DNA of 64,000 bases from Branchiostoma floridae (GCF_000003815.2 NC_049992.1:11875450-11939449); one strand, 5' to 3'. Shown: positions 1 through 13,084, numbered from the stretch's first letter. Numbers and translations are program-made. Notes: generated from the sequence alone by a model not told the origin.

Positions 1-620
1 ATTGTGTATAAGCGGTGCAAGCCATCTCATGCAACTTAGCTGTTAATTTGCATAATGAGTATCACATTATATAAGTCTTCACTTAGGCTATCTACATGCC
101 AAAAATCATGATGATCCGTCAACACGTTCATATTTTCTCATTAATTATGCAAATGAGATCATCATTTGCATGATAAATATGTATTGACATTTCTCTCTTT
201 CTCAGCTACATATGTGACAAGTTTTAAAGTCCTATCATGGAGTGTAGTGAATTTATAAAATATCCTCATTGATTATGCAAATTAGCTGTTGATTTGCATA
301 ATTGGTATCTCATTATGTAGGTCTTCACTTACGCTACCTACATACCAAAAAACATGATGATCCATCAACATGTTCATATTTTCTCATTAATTATGCAAAT
401 GAGGCCATAATTTGCATAATTGATATCTATCAACATTTCTCTCCTTCCCAGCTACATATGTGACAAGTTTGAAAGTCCTATCATGGAATGCAGTGGATTT
501 ATAAATTTTCCTCATTGATTATGCAAATTAGCTGTTGATTTGCATAATTAGTATACCATTATGTAAGTCATCACTCATTTTATCTACATACCAAAAATCA
601 TGACGATCCGTCAACACATT
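1..620. repeat. Tandem repeat (about 246 bp period) carrying paired octamer sites
   Basis: About 2.5 copies of a unit of roughly 246 bp. Each unit holds two copies of an inverted octamer pair, ATGCAAAT, nine bases, ATTTGCAT. Exact pairs begin at 147, 275, 393 and 521; a fifth at 29 has a degraded left half (ATGCAACT). Start-to-start distances alternate 118 and 128 bp, so the long unit is itself a diverged dimer. ATGCAAAT is the classical POU-domain (Oct) site; whether anything binds here is not shown. Confidence 0.85.
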
Positions 621-3600
621 GTAGAGTTATTCTCGTCCAAAGTTTGAAAGGAAACCGGCGCCTGCAGTTCCAAAAAAGCTGCTAGGGGGCCCAAACTCAC
701 AGCACTTACTCTCTGCCTCAAGGGCTATCTACCACTCAAAAATCATGATCACAGCATGTCCAGAACAGGAGATATCAAAAATTGAGGTTCTGCTGCAGTA
801 CCTTAGCAAGCCGCTAGGGGGCCCATTATCGAACTTGACCTTCGTTTTCCCGAGCCCTACATACCTACCAAATATTATCGGGATCCATCCAAGACTTCTT
901 GAGTTATGCTGTTAACACACAGACAGACAGACACACAGACTCACAAGCCCAAAACATAACCTTAGCCATTCTGGCAAAGGTAATTAGTGCAACATCCATA
1001 TTTAAATCAAAATGTCACTTTCTGTTATTGAGAAGTTTGGTATTGCTCCAGTTTCTTGTGTATGCATATGTTATACGGTACACACTTTGACTAATAAACC
1101 TGAGCACTTAACTGTTAACGAATGGCCTTATGACTGAGCCATGTTTCAGGTATTGACTTTTAATGGTGTCTGTTGCATACCAAATTGTGACTGGCAGGTG
1201 GAATTAAAACTTCTCATATGAGCGACCTCTAGCGGCCATCTCGAAACACCACATAATATACTAGTAACCATCCTGGCAAATCAAGGAGGTCGGTCTCCGT
1301 TGTCCATTTGTTGGTAATTAACGTTATATGTGTACTTTGCAGAATTTAGAATCAGTCTGGTATAAACCTTGGGCTCGATTGTTCCGCTTTAATAATGCAC
1401 TGATAGAAAGATTAAAAACGGATAATTTTGGCGCCAAATCAGGAGTGCAGGTGTCGTCTGATGATGCTTCCTTTCAGGTAACCAGTTGCAGACATTCCTC
1501 TGTTGGAGCTACCGACTACTGTCGCTTCTGAGATCTCAACGCAACGAGGTGTTCGTGCGGGCAACTGTAGCTTGCACAATACCATGGCGTTCCCACAACA
1601 AAGGTAAAGTGACCTCATAGATGTTTGTTAACTTTGTTGCATTCATTTGAAGGTGAGTTGTGTATGTTGCAGCTGATGTTCAGTATTGCTACAAAGCGAT
1701 TTAACGTTATTTATTATGGGTGAGAAAATGAGAAAGCACAGTAACGTATACGTAAGAGGCATGTCCACATACGTGAGCTCCCATACACTTGCTAATGTAA
1801 CATGAAGACTAACAACACTGACTAAGCATGCCTAACAGTTACTTCTAGGAGTGTGGTTTACTTAGACCAGACAATGTGGGTCAAGGTCAAAAATGTTGAA
1901 GCACGCGTAAGTCGCTAGATGGCGCCTTCGCACTACACCACCGATTCTAGCGGCTAGGTGATGTAACGTTCTCAGCCTCCTTCGCAGACTTCTATAGCGG
2001 CTGGTAAGCGATGATCAACATGGAAGGGAGTTTCGCCGCATGGACATGATGCACCCGTCATTTTCTCAAGTCTGGCATGGCCGCAGTTCATATCTTCTTT
2101 CAGCTAGCTGCTTGTTTTGTAAAACTTTATTGAAAAGGCAATACCTCAAAACTGAAGATTCTTGAAAAAAGAAAGGTTTAAAGCTCGGAGCTGTATCGCT
2201 GGAGCTGTATTTTCTAGATATAAGATCGCATTTAAAAGCCTATGTATAACCAAGGATCCAATGACGTTAGGAAGGCTGAAGAGGTCGCCCCAAAAGCCAA
2301 TATGGCTTTTAAGTCATTAACAGAGTAATTGAGAAGACTGTGATGAAAAATTAACAAGATTATACAGTTTTGAGCAATTAAAAGCCTATTTGTATCTCTT
2401 GGCGAAGCTAAAAATATACCGTCTAGATTGACGTCATTAGGGGTGAACCACTAATAGCAGTTGGGGCCTATTCGACTACAAATGTATATGATGAGCCCGG
2501 AATTATCTAATACACGTGCACAGTTCCATACTTTCCAAAGTTTGTCTTTGATTTTTCCCGCCTTGTCCTGGCAAGCTCAGAAGATTTAGCTTTTAATTTT
2601 AACTTTCACTTAACCTTACCGTAACTCTCTCCCGCGACCCTGTATCTGAACTTGGGCTGGACATTCCTGTCGTTCCAAGATGTGACATGAGATACGGGGT
2701 GTACAATAACAGTCCGTATCTTTGCAGGAAAGACATATTTGGTTTGGCCCCGTACGGCAGTTGGCACTATCATTGTATTTACTACAGTTGAGCTTGGCAT
2801 CCAGAGGGTTTTGTGTGTGTGTGTGTGTAATATCAAGGACGTTGATGTGTAATATCTAAGCTAATCTTCCATTGTCAAGATCGTATTTGCAGCAGTTTCG
2901 GATTTACGAGTGGAAAATCTGCTTTTAGATTTGGCAATACACTATAATATATTTTCGTAGGGTCAACGTTACCCTACAAATCCACAAATATTCCACGTCT
3001 TATCACATATATATTTGACTACGGATAGTTGTTAAAGAGTCTACTTTATTTATTTATCTACATTTGTACAGTGCTAGTGTCTAGTTCTTGAAACTTGAAT
3101 TATCCACTATTTACAGAGTTACTCAGACAGACAGCCGTTTGTATATCGCTCCTCGGTACTAATTGCGCATTAGCGATCTCTATTTGGGCTACATGCCACA
3201 AGGGAGTCCCCAGTCGTCACGATCAGGGAAGCCAAGATTCCTGGCGGTCTCAGGGTAGTGGCTGTATACTAGTAATAGCTCACAGAGTACTTTCGGTGTT
3301 AGATGCTAACACGCCGCGGTCACGTTGTCTTGGAATCACCAAACATAACGTGACATCACGTATAATAATAATAATATGCTGAAACTTTTGCCTACATTTC
3401 TGTCGTCCTGAGCCGACTCTAAAGTCGCTACTCTGACACTCTCCGATTCGACTCGGAAAACGTGTGCGTCTGAAATATTCATAACCCCAGCTATTGGCGC
3501 TATGAAAACAGTTTCGCCATAAATTTCATTAACGCAACTCACTATAAACAAGTGTTTTCCGTTACTTTTGACCCACGAGGCGAATAGCATCAATATTTTA

Positions 3601-5354
3601 CAAGGGAGCTTTAGATTATACTAAAGGGGCAGACCAGTAATGATAGTGTATGCGTGTAGAAATGTTGGTCCAACAGTTTCTAAGCCTTTCTTTCTTTTAA
3701 CTTCCTTTCTGTTAACTTCATTTCGACAGTGTATCTTTTCTTGTCACTTCTTAAATTTCTTTTACTTCATCTCCTAACAGTACTTCTGAGTAAAGTGGGA
3801 ATTAAATGGGGTTTCTAAAGGAATATGTTTCTTTTCAAACTTTTCTTGAGACTTGTCCACTGAAGCTACCACAGCTAGAGAAGTATATCCAACATATCTC
3901 TGAGTGAGACATCTGTAGTGGCATGTCCCTGGACATTAATAAAGGCTAATAGAGTAACAAGGTCATCTGTGACATCATCTTGGCGCGACTTTAAGCCAAT
4001 AAAACCCCTGGCATCGGATACAAACAGCTGTGACTGCCCTAATCTAAAGTACATCACACTACTCACTCTAAGCCTAACCCTCCCACAACAATGTGGTCAC
4101 ACAAATTAAGAATTGGCTTTATCTTGGAGGGAGACACTATAAAGGGGACGATGCAGTGTGTTTGTATGTAGAGGGGGATGGTCCAGTCCTAGTACGAGAT
4201 CGATGTTCTGCACATATACAGGTTACACAGAATTATAGCTCTATCCCCGTCACCTGGTATTTTCTCACGACAACCGTTCCTGATGTAATTGGTTACATCA
4301 AAAATATGGACACTACTGTCTCGATCTCAGACTCATGTATAGCAAGCATAAATAAAATTGGGTAAGTTATTAGGAATTGAGCGCCGATAGTAAATTTAGA
4401 TATCATCTTACAAGTCTTATGTTCCCTGACTTTTATGGCTGTATTCGAGCAGTTTATCCTACTGGGGGTGTGGGGGTGACTACGTCAATTTAATGACTTA
4501 AAGGGCTATAACCGCATCAGATATCGTATCAAAGACGTATCCTGTATTATCACGAAGGACGGGACTATACGTTGTAGCCCACTGCCTACGATTAACAACA
4601 CTTAACCACGCTCTTCTTAATTAAAGATGTCCAATCGCAAAGTACTTCTCACTTGGATACATATGCGCATACGGGTTAACGTTCGCCTTATGCACCTGTT
4701 TCAGTGATCACGTGACGGGACACGGTGCAGAACCTTTCCATTGAGTTTTGTACATGACCCATAGCCAACGTAACTACCCCATGCATCCGATGCAAAATAC
4801 AGCGCATTCTCTATCGCTGTGTTCAAATCATTTGTCTGTGCAGTAAAACGCATATTCGTAATCATATTGATTTTCTTTGAATCCATACTTTCCGCTTCAG
4901 CCCCCTTCCGAAATGTGTCAGATTAAGGTGGGTCATTGTCCTTGCTTGATTATGGACTGTTCGGAAACAAGAGTGTAGTGATGCGAAGCAAATCGTATTG
5001 CCGGTCCATTGGTCTATTTCCGCTGTTCTTACTACGGAATTTTGCCCCTTTCCCTTCTTTGGGACCATCCACGCTACCGACCAACCGTAGCGGTTACTGA
5101 ACGGTCCCTTTAGAGTTGCCAACTGGAAACAACGAGTCACAAATTTGTTCCCACCATACGCCAGCTAAACTGCCGGGGGCACATAGCTGAGGGCTCGCCC
5201 CGACTGATGGACGGTTTAGCGGTGACCGTGTTTATGTCGATATTTAGTGGCTTTTGTAATCGGAGCAGAACGTTTGGTAGGAAAGCGGGCTAAAGTACTC
5301 CAGTAAACGTGCACATGTGTATGACCTAGTTCAGCCGTCCTTGGGAGAACAGGT
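621..5354. other. No gene recognised
   Basis: About 4.7 kb without a supportable gene. At 880-950 there is an ACAGACAGACAGAC run typical of the ends of dispersed invertebrate repeats. A short (GT)n run lies near 2813-2828 and a (TAA)n run near 3363-3375. Short open frames exist on the minus strand at 4701-5140 but show no recognisable domain and no convincing splice signals. Confidence 0.5.
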
Positions 5355-7805
5355 ATGGCCGGGAGGGATACAGGGGACGACCCTGTAGGTACTAGTATTA
5401 TTGAAGAACAGCCCGGCGGGTCAGAGCGCACGGCTGCCGGTAAACACCACCACCACCGCCGACTGTCCTTCTCTGGTATCCGCACTAGTCTCCGCAGGTC
5501 TTCCGCCGCCAGGAGAAGCTCACACGCTGCGGACCCCGACAGAATGAGTGAAGATGAGATTCAAGAATGGAGAGATGCGTTCGACGTGTTTGACAGAGAC
5601 AGGGACGGTGCTATCAGCGCTAAGGAGTTGGGCTCGGCCATGAGATCACTCGGGATGGATCCCTCTGAGTTTGAAATCCAGGTGAGTTTAGGGAAGATTG
5701 TTTAAGATTAACTACTGCACTTAATTACCTTAACTGCACTTTATTACCTCTTTCCTTTTGTCAGTGCGAGCAGTCCATTGTCAGTGCGAGCAATATCACG
5801 TTTCTCTGTTCATGATTACTGTGTAATATTTCAAAGAACCCTTTGTCCTACTACATGTGTATTTGTTTTGGCATCATACCATGAACATGAAGGGGCACGT
5901 AAGCCATTCCACAGAATCTAACAGAGTACAGGAATCAAGTCTGACAAGAAAACACGAATGTGTGCTGGTATTTTCCCTTTACCATGACGTTCTTTTGTCA
6001 TGTATATTTACTTTGAAGCTAGACCGGATAAAGGTGTAGCTAAGTGCGGAACGGAACGGAAAGGCACGTCCCGACACAGATATTATACCTTTCTTTCCCA
6101 GGAAATCGTGACAGGTGTAATATCCAAGCAGATAGGGGAGGTTTTTTCTTGTCATTGTGCATATATCTTTGGTGGGAAATGTTGAAGGCAATCTAGTGTG
6201 AAATCCGATTAAACTATGCACCAATTAAAGCCTCGTCGCCTTTGCTCAAAGATAACTGCATACTGGACCCTGTCATTAAAAAAAGTTGTACAACCGGATA
6301 TTATATAATGTTCAGCCAGCAGGGGCCGATCACCAGGTGTTCGGGCAGAGAACGCTGAAGAGGGAGGGGGGCTGAAACAGAGTTCTGAAGTGTTCTTAAA
6401 CAGGGGATTCATAAGAATCTTATGCTAATTTCGCTGAATTAAGGTGGTATTCATCTGTCGCCGTGCGTGTGTTACCAATCGGTGTGAACTTCAACGTTCC
6501 TTTTTTATAGTCAATGGCCGGTATTACAGAGTAACAGTACTTCATCAAAGTTTTATCGTACGGCAGCTGTTCACAAAATTGGCTCTATTTTCTGTAAATG
6601 CTATCAGGTCTAGAAATCATATGTCTTACTTATACTCGTATTAGTCTGCCTTTGTGTCATTAGTCAGGGGCTATTTAAGGTCTTAGCAACAAATCTACCT
6701 GTTTGAAAAATCAATCGATAGCCGACCTAGATTAGATTCAGAATCGTTGGAATGGCCCTGAAAGTTTACTTGGGAAAAACACCATCTGGTGTTATTACTG
6801 CAAAAAGAAGACCTATATGTCACGGTTTGTGGCAATGCAGATTCATCTGCCAAGTGATCTTGACGTTTCCGTGTGGGTGGGTAACTTTGTATATGTGTAC
6901 AGGATAAGTAACACATTGGCCCTCCTATGAACTCTACATGATGTGTGGTATGCACGTTGTATCGTCGTGGCCAAACATAATAGGCGGATACGGAATAGCT
7001 AAGGATTAACCGTTTGTTGACCGTCTATTGTGGATCGAAGGGCGATATATATATATAAAAGGCAAAGACTGTAATGGAGGGAAAATGCCCAAGTCGTATC
7101 AGCTGTTGCCTACGATACATTTTCTGACATTTTCTTTAAATTTTAGTATAAAAATAAAGTTATAAATAGCAGCATATCTCGTGGAACGTAGCTTGACTAT
7201 ATGCTAATGCTAAATATTTAAGAAAGTACATATCGTTTGTAAACAGACAAATGCCTACAGCCTTACGCATGGCGTATCGGTGTTATAAAACGATAGAAAA
7301 GTATTGTGATACGCATATAATCTAATGACATTAGTTCTTTCCCAACAGGAGCTGCTGAACGAAGTAGACACAGACGGGACAGGGACCATCTACTTCTCCG
7401 AGTTCCTTGCCCTGGTCACGAGACCCATGGACACCGATCAGGAGCTGGAGAACGAGCTGCGCGAGGCATTTCGGGTATTTGACAAGGAGGGTAACGGCTT
7501 CATCAGGTAATACCGTAGGGAATAAGCGCATTCTTTTCAAGTCCCAATTCATTTAAAGTCTTTACAAACTAGAAACAGTGAGAAATGTTCATTAAGTCAT
7601 CTATCTTTTTGAATGCAAAGAAACGCGGCAATTTTGAAATGGAACGATTTTTCTCCTCAGCGTTCCAGACCTCCGTCACGTGATGATGAACATCGCAGAC
7701 AAGATGGCGGAGGAGGAGGTAGATGAGATGATGGAGGAGGCAGACGTGGAGGGGGACGGACAGGTCTGTTATGAGGAGTTCATACGGCTTATGATTAACA
7801 AGTGA
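5355..7805 (+). CDS. Calmodulin-like protein with four EF-hands and a basic N-terminal extension
   Basis: Calcium-binding sensor of the calmodulin/troponin-C superfamily. Exons 5355-5681, 7349-7506 and 7661-7805 join in frame (phases 0 and 2) to 209 residues. Four loops are visible: EF1 residues 80-91 ([12 protein letters not shown]), EF2 116-127 ([12 protein letters not shown]), EF3 154-165 ([12 protein letters not shown]) and EF4 190-201 ([12 protein letters not shown]). EF3 ends in Asp rather than Glu, which usually lowers Ca affinity or shifts it toward Mg. Calmodulin is about 149 residues; the surplus is a 63-residue N-terminal extension with HHHHRR and several arginine-serine stretches, ahead of a second Met at residue 64 that matches calmodulin's natural start region. 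If translation began there the protein would be about 146 residues. The extension is in frame and uninterrupted. Partners are unknown. Confidence 0.92.
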
Positions 7806-8647
7806 TGACAAACACGTCCAACCTGCCGGCTCGGTTTATGCCCAGAGAACGGAAGGCATGTTGACCGGAGTTGTTGCTCGTGGTGAAGACGTCAGGGGGC
7901 GCTGAGAGGTTACAAGAGTTACATGACCATTGAACCAGAGAACTATTCAAGCCTGTGTTATATTCAACGCTATACATCTGCAGTAACAAGTGAATGGGAC
8001 CCTATATCATACATGGACAGTTTTGATGAAAAATGGGGTCTGGTCTGGCTCTATTATTTTATCAACCTCCGAAGTAAAGAGGAATTTTGTATTATAATCG
8101 TCTTTTCTGAATTGTCCACCGGGGTGTACATTGCACTACTCGTATAAAAGGTGTTTTCTACAAGGCGACATCTTCCTGTCATATTCCTGAACTCTGACGC
8201 AATGTTGTATGATATGTACATTGTCATCCTTCGCACTACTAACCGACTGTTAACATAAACGATTTCATGATATATGTATACTATAAAAATCCAGCTTGAA
8301 TTGAACTGAAGGATAGGTAGATCTGTATAAGTAGGGTTAACGTTATGTTCATCTCGTGTTTAAAGCCACTTGCACTTTATTTTGAAAAAAAAACAAATTA
8401 AAGAACACGACTAAAATTGTATATGGCTTTTGAGATCGAGAGCCTATTGTTTTTAGAGAGGGGATATTCAGCTACATCACACTATCCTAGCAGTATCAGT
8501 CGACACTCGAATGAACAATCCACACAAACTGTATACATTTATTACCTTCTTGTGACAATTACAGGAACATATCCTCCAGGTTGGAAATTTGTTCCTTCCA
8601 AGTATTGGGATTACTTTGAGTGAATCTTGAAATGTGTCTTTGAACTT
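7806..8647. other. Intergenic, nothing recognised
   Basis: Convergent gap between the EF-hand gene and the intelectin gene, presumably their 3' UTRs. No further gene or repeat stood out. Confidence 0.5.
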
Positions 8648-10075
8648 TCAGCGATAGAAGAACATGATGACGGACTCGGTGACAAGTTGGCTTGCACTCC
8701 ATTCCGTACCTGTGCCGTGGCCGTTGTAGTCCTTAAGTGGGAAGTCACCGCAATGATATGCACCTTCAGCCCAATAGCCCCCTCCCCCAATGCACACTGT
8801 CTCTGCGTTCGGTCCAACGTAGTTGACACCTGGACAAACAGCCAGGGACCCTCCATTGTTGGTGAAGACCCGAAAATGCACGAACCCGGGGACGGCTTCA
8901 CTTTGTGACACCACGTTCGGGGGTAACAGTGACTGCACCAGATGATTACTGCCCTGTTCGTACACAATAGGGATGGCCGGACCGTTGTCGTGGGTGTACG
9001 TACCCAAGTTGTAGCCAATGGGGAAGTGATCTTTGAACAGCGAGTACAGATTGCCTCCGTAGCTATCCAGGAAACCGGTGGCGGTGCGGTACCGTAGGTA
9101 GGCGGCGGTTTTGTACTCTTTTGGCGGCACGTTGTTCGGTACGTGCCACAGCATGACGTTGGAGGCGCTGATGCTGAAGTAGCCCGGGTTCTTGTAGTCG
9201 TCGGTGGTGGCCGACCCCATGGAGCCGAATGTGTGCACGTTGGCCCAGTTGCCATCTCCACCGGGGTAGTTGATGTTGTTCCCTCGGGTGCTGGACCACC
9301 GATCCCCGGCCGTACACTCACCATACACATCGTCCTCGTGCACGCTGGAGACCAGCGTCCAGCCGCCTCCGGCCGTGGTCATGTCGCAGTAGGTCTGGTA
9401 GATGGTTCCGTCCTTCCCGATAAGGAAGTAGGCACCGTCCTGGCTGGAGGGGTTGTTCTGTTTGATGAGAAGACAGGAGGAAGCGGGGTTGAGCTCAGTA
9501 CCGAGACCGTGGTCCAGACTAGCCAAGCTTTGAGTGGCCACTACGGTGGTTTCCATCTGGGACAGACGATTATCTAGGGCGTTGACAATGCTGCACTATA
9601 AAATATTGATAAGTTTGTAAAGAAATTAATGCTTTCAGATATGACAAATAGTCAATGCTTAAATGTGTTGTCACGCTTTCTTTGTGCCTACCCCAGATCA
9701 AATTCTCAGTAAACCTGTCAGGTATGAGAACGGACCGAACGAAATCTTGTGAAGGAGACTTTTCAATACGGATACAGCGTTTAAAATCTTTAATATGTTA
9801 TTCACCCCCACAGCTGAACTTTCATGCAAATTCCGAAACTCGTGTGTTGTATTGAAATCAGACATATTTTGGTTACCTGCTGTCCTGCAACGGTGTTTTG
9901 TAGATTTTCTATGTCAGACTGCAGACTTCCGGTGTCGGAGCAGGAGTGGGTGGGGGACGCCACGTCGTTAGGAACCACAAACGTGTACTGGCACGTACCT
10001 CCGTTTACTGTACGCATAGACACATCGTTAGAATCCGATAGAAATAATGGACAACAACACTATGATGGCCTTCAT
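8648..10075 (-). CDS. Intelectin (omentin) family secreted lectin, frame broken near the signal peptide
   Basis: Ca-dependent lectin family that binds exocyclic diols of microbial glycans. The large exon 8648-9595 (316 codons with stop) reads through a fibrinogen-like motif YCDMTTAGGGWTLV, then GDRWSS, DGNWAN, DDYKNPGY, WHVPN, LRYRT, TDNGP-like HDNGPAIP and CIGGGGYWAEGAYHCGDF, ending in FFYR, collinear with vertebrate intelectins. The upstream exon 9877-10007 or longer contains TCQYTFVVP and a short heptad-like segment; its donor (9876, GT) joins the acceptor at 9596 in phase 0, giving ...AGQQ/CSIVNALDNRL. ATG at 10075 opens a hydrophobic leader MKAIIVLLSIISIGF, but the frame then hits TAA at 10030-10028; the continuing SNDVSMRTVNGG lies in another frame. 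So either a small indel, an assembly error, or a separate upstream first exon spliced at the CAG ending at 10008. Confidence 0.88.
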
Positions 10076-11401
10076 CGTTCTTCGAACATAAGTAGAAAAA
10101 TGTATCAACCGTTACTTATGTCTTACAAATTGTACGTGTAATGAAATCGATAACTGAGATAATAGTTACTGATAGAAAGATAAGAGGGTTGCAACCCTAC
10201 CCAACTAGCTTGCTATTTGACCTGATCAGTGATTGGTCCCGAAAGTATGACCCTTGACCCCACAGTACCAAGAGATGCCAAACTGTCAGTCCAACTGTGG
10301 CCCTCGTCTCCGACGGACCTTCCACTCTTTGCCTACCACCGCCAAAGCAAAAATCTTGTCGCCACCGAGGTCGGCCTTGAACGCCGAAGGGAGCTCGAGG
10401 GTTTAGCGGTATCGCCGGGTCGGCGTACGGGGGACGTTGGTTCCCCGGAAGGTTTGACGAGACATTCCGTGTTTTTCCTCGTGCATTAAAATACTGTGTG
10501 TGCTTTCAGGAGTGCAGAGCTACTTGTACCGTCCTTTTATTTTTTGTCTTGCTGTGCTGGATGCCGTCTAGCGCACCTGGAATTCTGAGGCCCGGCTGTA
10601 TTGTTTTAATATTTGCATATCTGTCGCTTATTCGTATGTATTAGCTTTTCAGCGGCTCGGGGAAGGATGGCTGCCTTACACCATTTTCTTCGTTTTACAG
10701 CTTCAACCCTTTTACCCTAGGCCGAGTCGACTTTAGGACGCCTTTAGTTCACGCTGGCGTTCTGTTCCGCGTGGAGCTGAGTGATTTTGTGTGATTTCGT
10801 GACCTTGTGTATGTTTTAGCAGCGTTCGACAGCTACATCCAAGCAGATAGTTGGTGCCCACGTGGCAAGCCGGTGGTTCTCTGAAATTCCTTTGTCGCCA
10901 TGTTTCTTGCATCCTTTCTATCCTCTGCAAAGGAAACCTGTGGGTGTTGGCTTTTAATGCTGAGGCGTGGATCAGAACGAGAGTTTCCAGATTTTTATGT
11001 CATTTTCTGATTTTCGTGAATGTTTTCAGGCAGGAACAGAGGAAGACGATGGCATGGTCCAGGAGGCTGTGTTGGGGTTTTCTGCTACCATTTGTTTTAG
11101 TTCGCTTGTGTATGAGTGCGTACCTGTAAGGCGTGGTGACTGAGTTGTGGACACGCGTGGCCCAGTCCTAACCGCGTTCGCGGCACCCTAGACCGTTTGT
11201 GGGAGGGCTGGGCGGTGTGGAAGATGTGTATGTTGTACTTGTCTGTCTGGGACCGGACCTGTTGCCGGGCGCCCGTCCCTTCCCACTGTCTCATGGTTCA
11301 CGTGTTGTTCATACAGGTCTGACGCTCTCCCCCTCCACAACAGGGATGCGCGGGACACACCACCACCCAGAGCCGGCACAAGCCACCCTCAACCTCGCCA
11401 G

Positions 11402-11501
11402 NNNNNNNNNNNNNNNNNNNNNNNNNNNNNNNNNNNNNNNNNNNNNNNNNNNNNNNNNNNNNNNNNNNNNNNNNNNNNNNNNNNNNNNNNNNNNNNNNNN
11501 N
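11402..11501. other. Assembly gap (100 N)
   Basis: Exactly 100 undetermined bases, the usual placeholder for a gap of unknown length. Any frame crossing it is unreliable. Confidence 0.99.
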
Positions 11502-11760
11502 GCAGCAGAGAGGGCTCAAGACGCGCCAGGAAACCTGTTAGCCGAACAGTTAGGCTGTGATGTTTTATGTTGTGAACCATGTTCTTTGTGCCGAACATAG
11601 TGCTACAAGGGACAGCGGTCAGAGGATCAGGGTCGACTGGCGCTCCTGTCCCCGACACCGCCCAGCCCCTGCCGGTCAGTTCAGCCAACCCCGCCGACAA
11701 CTCAAGGAACTGTAAGTCATTTTCCCCCTACTTCTCGTGAATAGATTTTGACATGTCGTT

Positions 11761-12165
11761 CTCCAGTGCGATGGGGTGCCGCGGGATGCTGGAGGGTAGG
11801 AACTAATCGAGCAGCCCTGTTTTGAGATTGGTCTGACCAAGAACGTTTTTGGTCTGACGCCTTTTATAGCACGGCAAGATATCATTCAGTGCGATGGGGT
11901 TCCGCGGTAAGCTGAATGACCCGAAAAGTGTGCAGTCTTTCTTCAGCATGGTGTGACGTTATCCAGTGCGAAGGGTTTCCGCGGAAGGCTGGACGATCCG
12001 AGAAATTGTGTTCATTTATCCTTTTCGTGATTTGTGGTGATATCATCCAGTGCGAAGGGGTTCCGCGGAAAGCTGGATCCTTGGAAGACCCTAGAAGTTG
12101 TGTACGCTCTTGTTTGACATTTGGCGATTTTATCCAGCGCGACGGGGTTCCGCGGAAGGCTGGAT
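11761..12165. repeat. Array of five 34-nt hairpin motifs with compensating stem changes
   Basis: Motifs at 11761-11794, 11884-11917, 11961-11994, 12045-12078 and 12132-12165 are each exactly 34 nt. Each begins with a six-base arm and ends with its complement: CTCCAG/CTGGAG, ATTCAG/CTGAAT, ATCCAG/CTGGAC (outer pair lost), ATCCAG/CTGGAT, ATCCAG/CTGGAT. Between the arms all keep a GCG-A-GGG core followed by CCGCGG, usually as the self-complementary TTCCGCGGAA. Spacing between starts is 123, 77, 84 and 87 bp and the linkers are poorly conserved. Confidence 0.8.
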
Positions 12166-12964
12166 AACATGCTATGCGGGAGTGTGTAAGGACCTGGTCC
12201 GGACTGAGGCTTGGTTAAAGTGTATGTGGGACACGGGCATTAGGAATGGAGTGAGCAATAGGTTTTGCGTTTTTGAAATTGTGTGCATAGGATATTGTTG
12301 TCTTTCGGAACATTGCGGATTTTGCCAGATGCACTAGAGAGCTCCCTTTATGGGACATTAGAAGGGCGTGGTTCCCAAAGTCGCCGAGAAGATACGATAG
12401 CGTTTGAAGAATTTTCATTCCTTCCTGTTTTCGCTCAACTTCTGTAACGTGGAGAAATTTAGATCGGTATTCCTGGCGTTGATTTTCTCTCAGTTTTCGA
12501 AGCGCGCGCTGCGGCCGATTAGAGTGGGTAAACGTTGTTTTGACGAAGTTCAGAGAAGAACATGATGAAGTGTGGGGGACAAGTCGAGAGAAATAAGAAA
12601 GGGATTAGATGTGCAAGGGGAGAGGAAAGGTGAGAGAGTGTTGATAAGGACGGGAAGACGGGAAAGGGATGAAGATAGGGAGTGATTTATAACAGTAATC
12701 AGGAAGAGGAAAGGAGCGACAAGATACTTTTGAAAAGTATCATAGTAGGGAGGCACTAGGGGACAGGAAAGGAAAGGCTCCAAGCCAGAGAGGACAAAGG
12801 CGGAAGACGATTTCCGCATCACTTCATACGGAGGGGCCGAGGACTGATTCAGGACAAATAGGATACTATTTGACCTGATCAGTGATTGGTCCCGAAAGTA
12901 TGACCCTTGACCCCACAGTACCAAGAGATGCCAAACTGTCAGTCCAACTGTGGCCCTCCGGCTA

Positions 12965-13084
12965 CGTCTGGAGCCTGAAACGACCCACCCGCCCAGCCCT
13001 CGACAAGATTTCTGCTTTGCGCGGATGGTGACGCCCGCCTAAGGGCGGTCGTCTCAGCGCATAGGTGACTTTAGGCTCCAGACG
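12965..13084. repeat. 120-bp foldback with 12-bp terminal inverted repeats
   Basis: CGTCTGGAGCCT at 12965-12976 is matched by AGGCTCCAGACG at 13073-13084. A further hairpin (GCCCGCC / GGGCGGT) lies inside near 13033-13049. It sits within the shorter copy of the composite repeat and overlaps the start of its 66-bp right-end repeat. Confidence 0.65.

Noticed and set aside
4701-5140. Possible minus-strand exons with WGSYVGYGSC and RYGWSVAWMVP
   Set aside because: No matching splice phases, no recognisable domain, and interrupted continuation.
8611-9577. Long frames on both strands overlapping the intelectin exon (239 aa minus, 144 aa plus)
   Set aside because: They are shadows of the intelectin exon in other frames; no domain and low-complexity composition.
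11199-11700. Open frames running across the N gap
   Set aside because: The gap contributes unknown residues, so the frames have no meaning.
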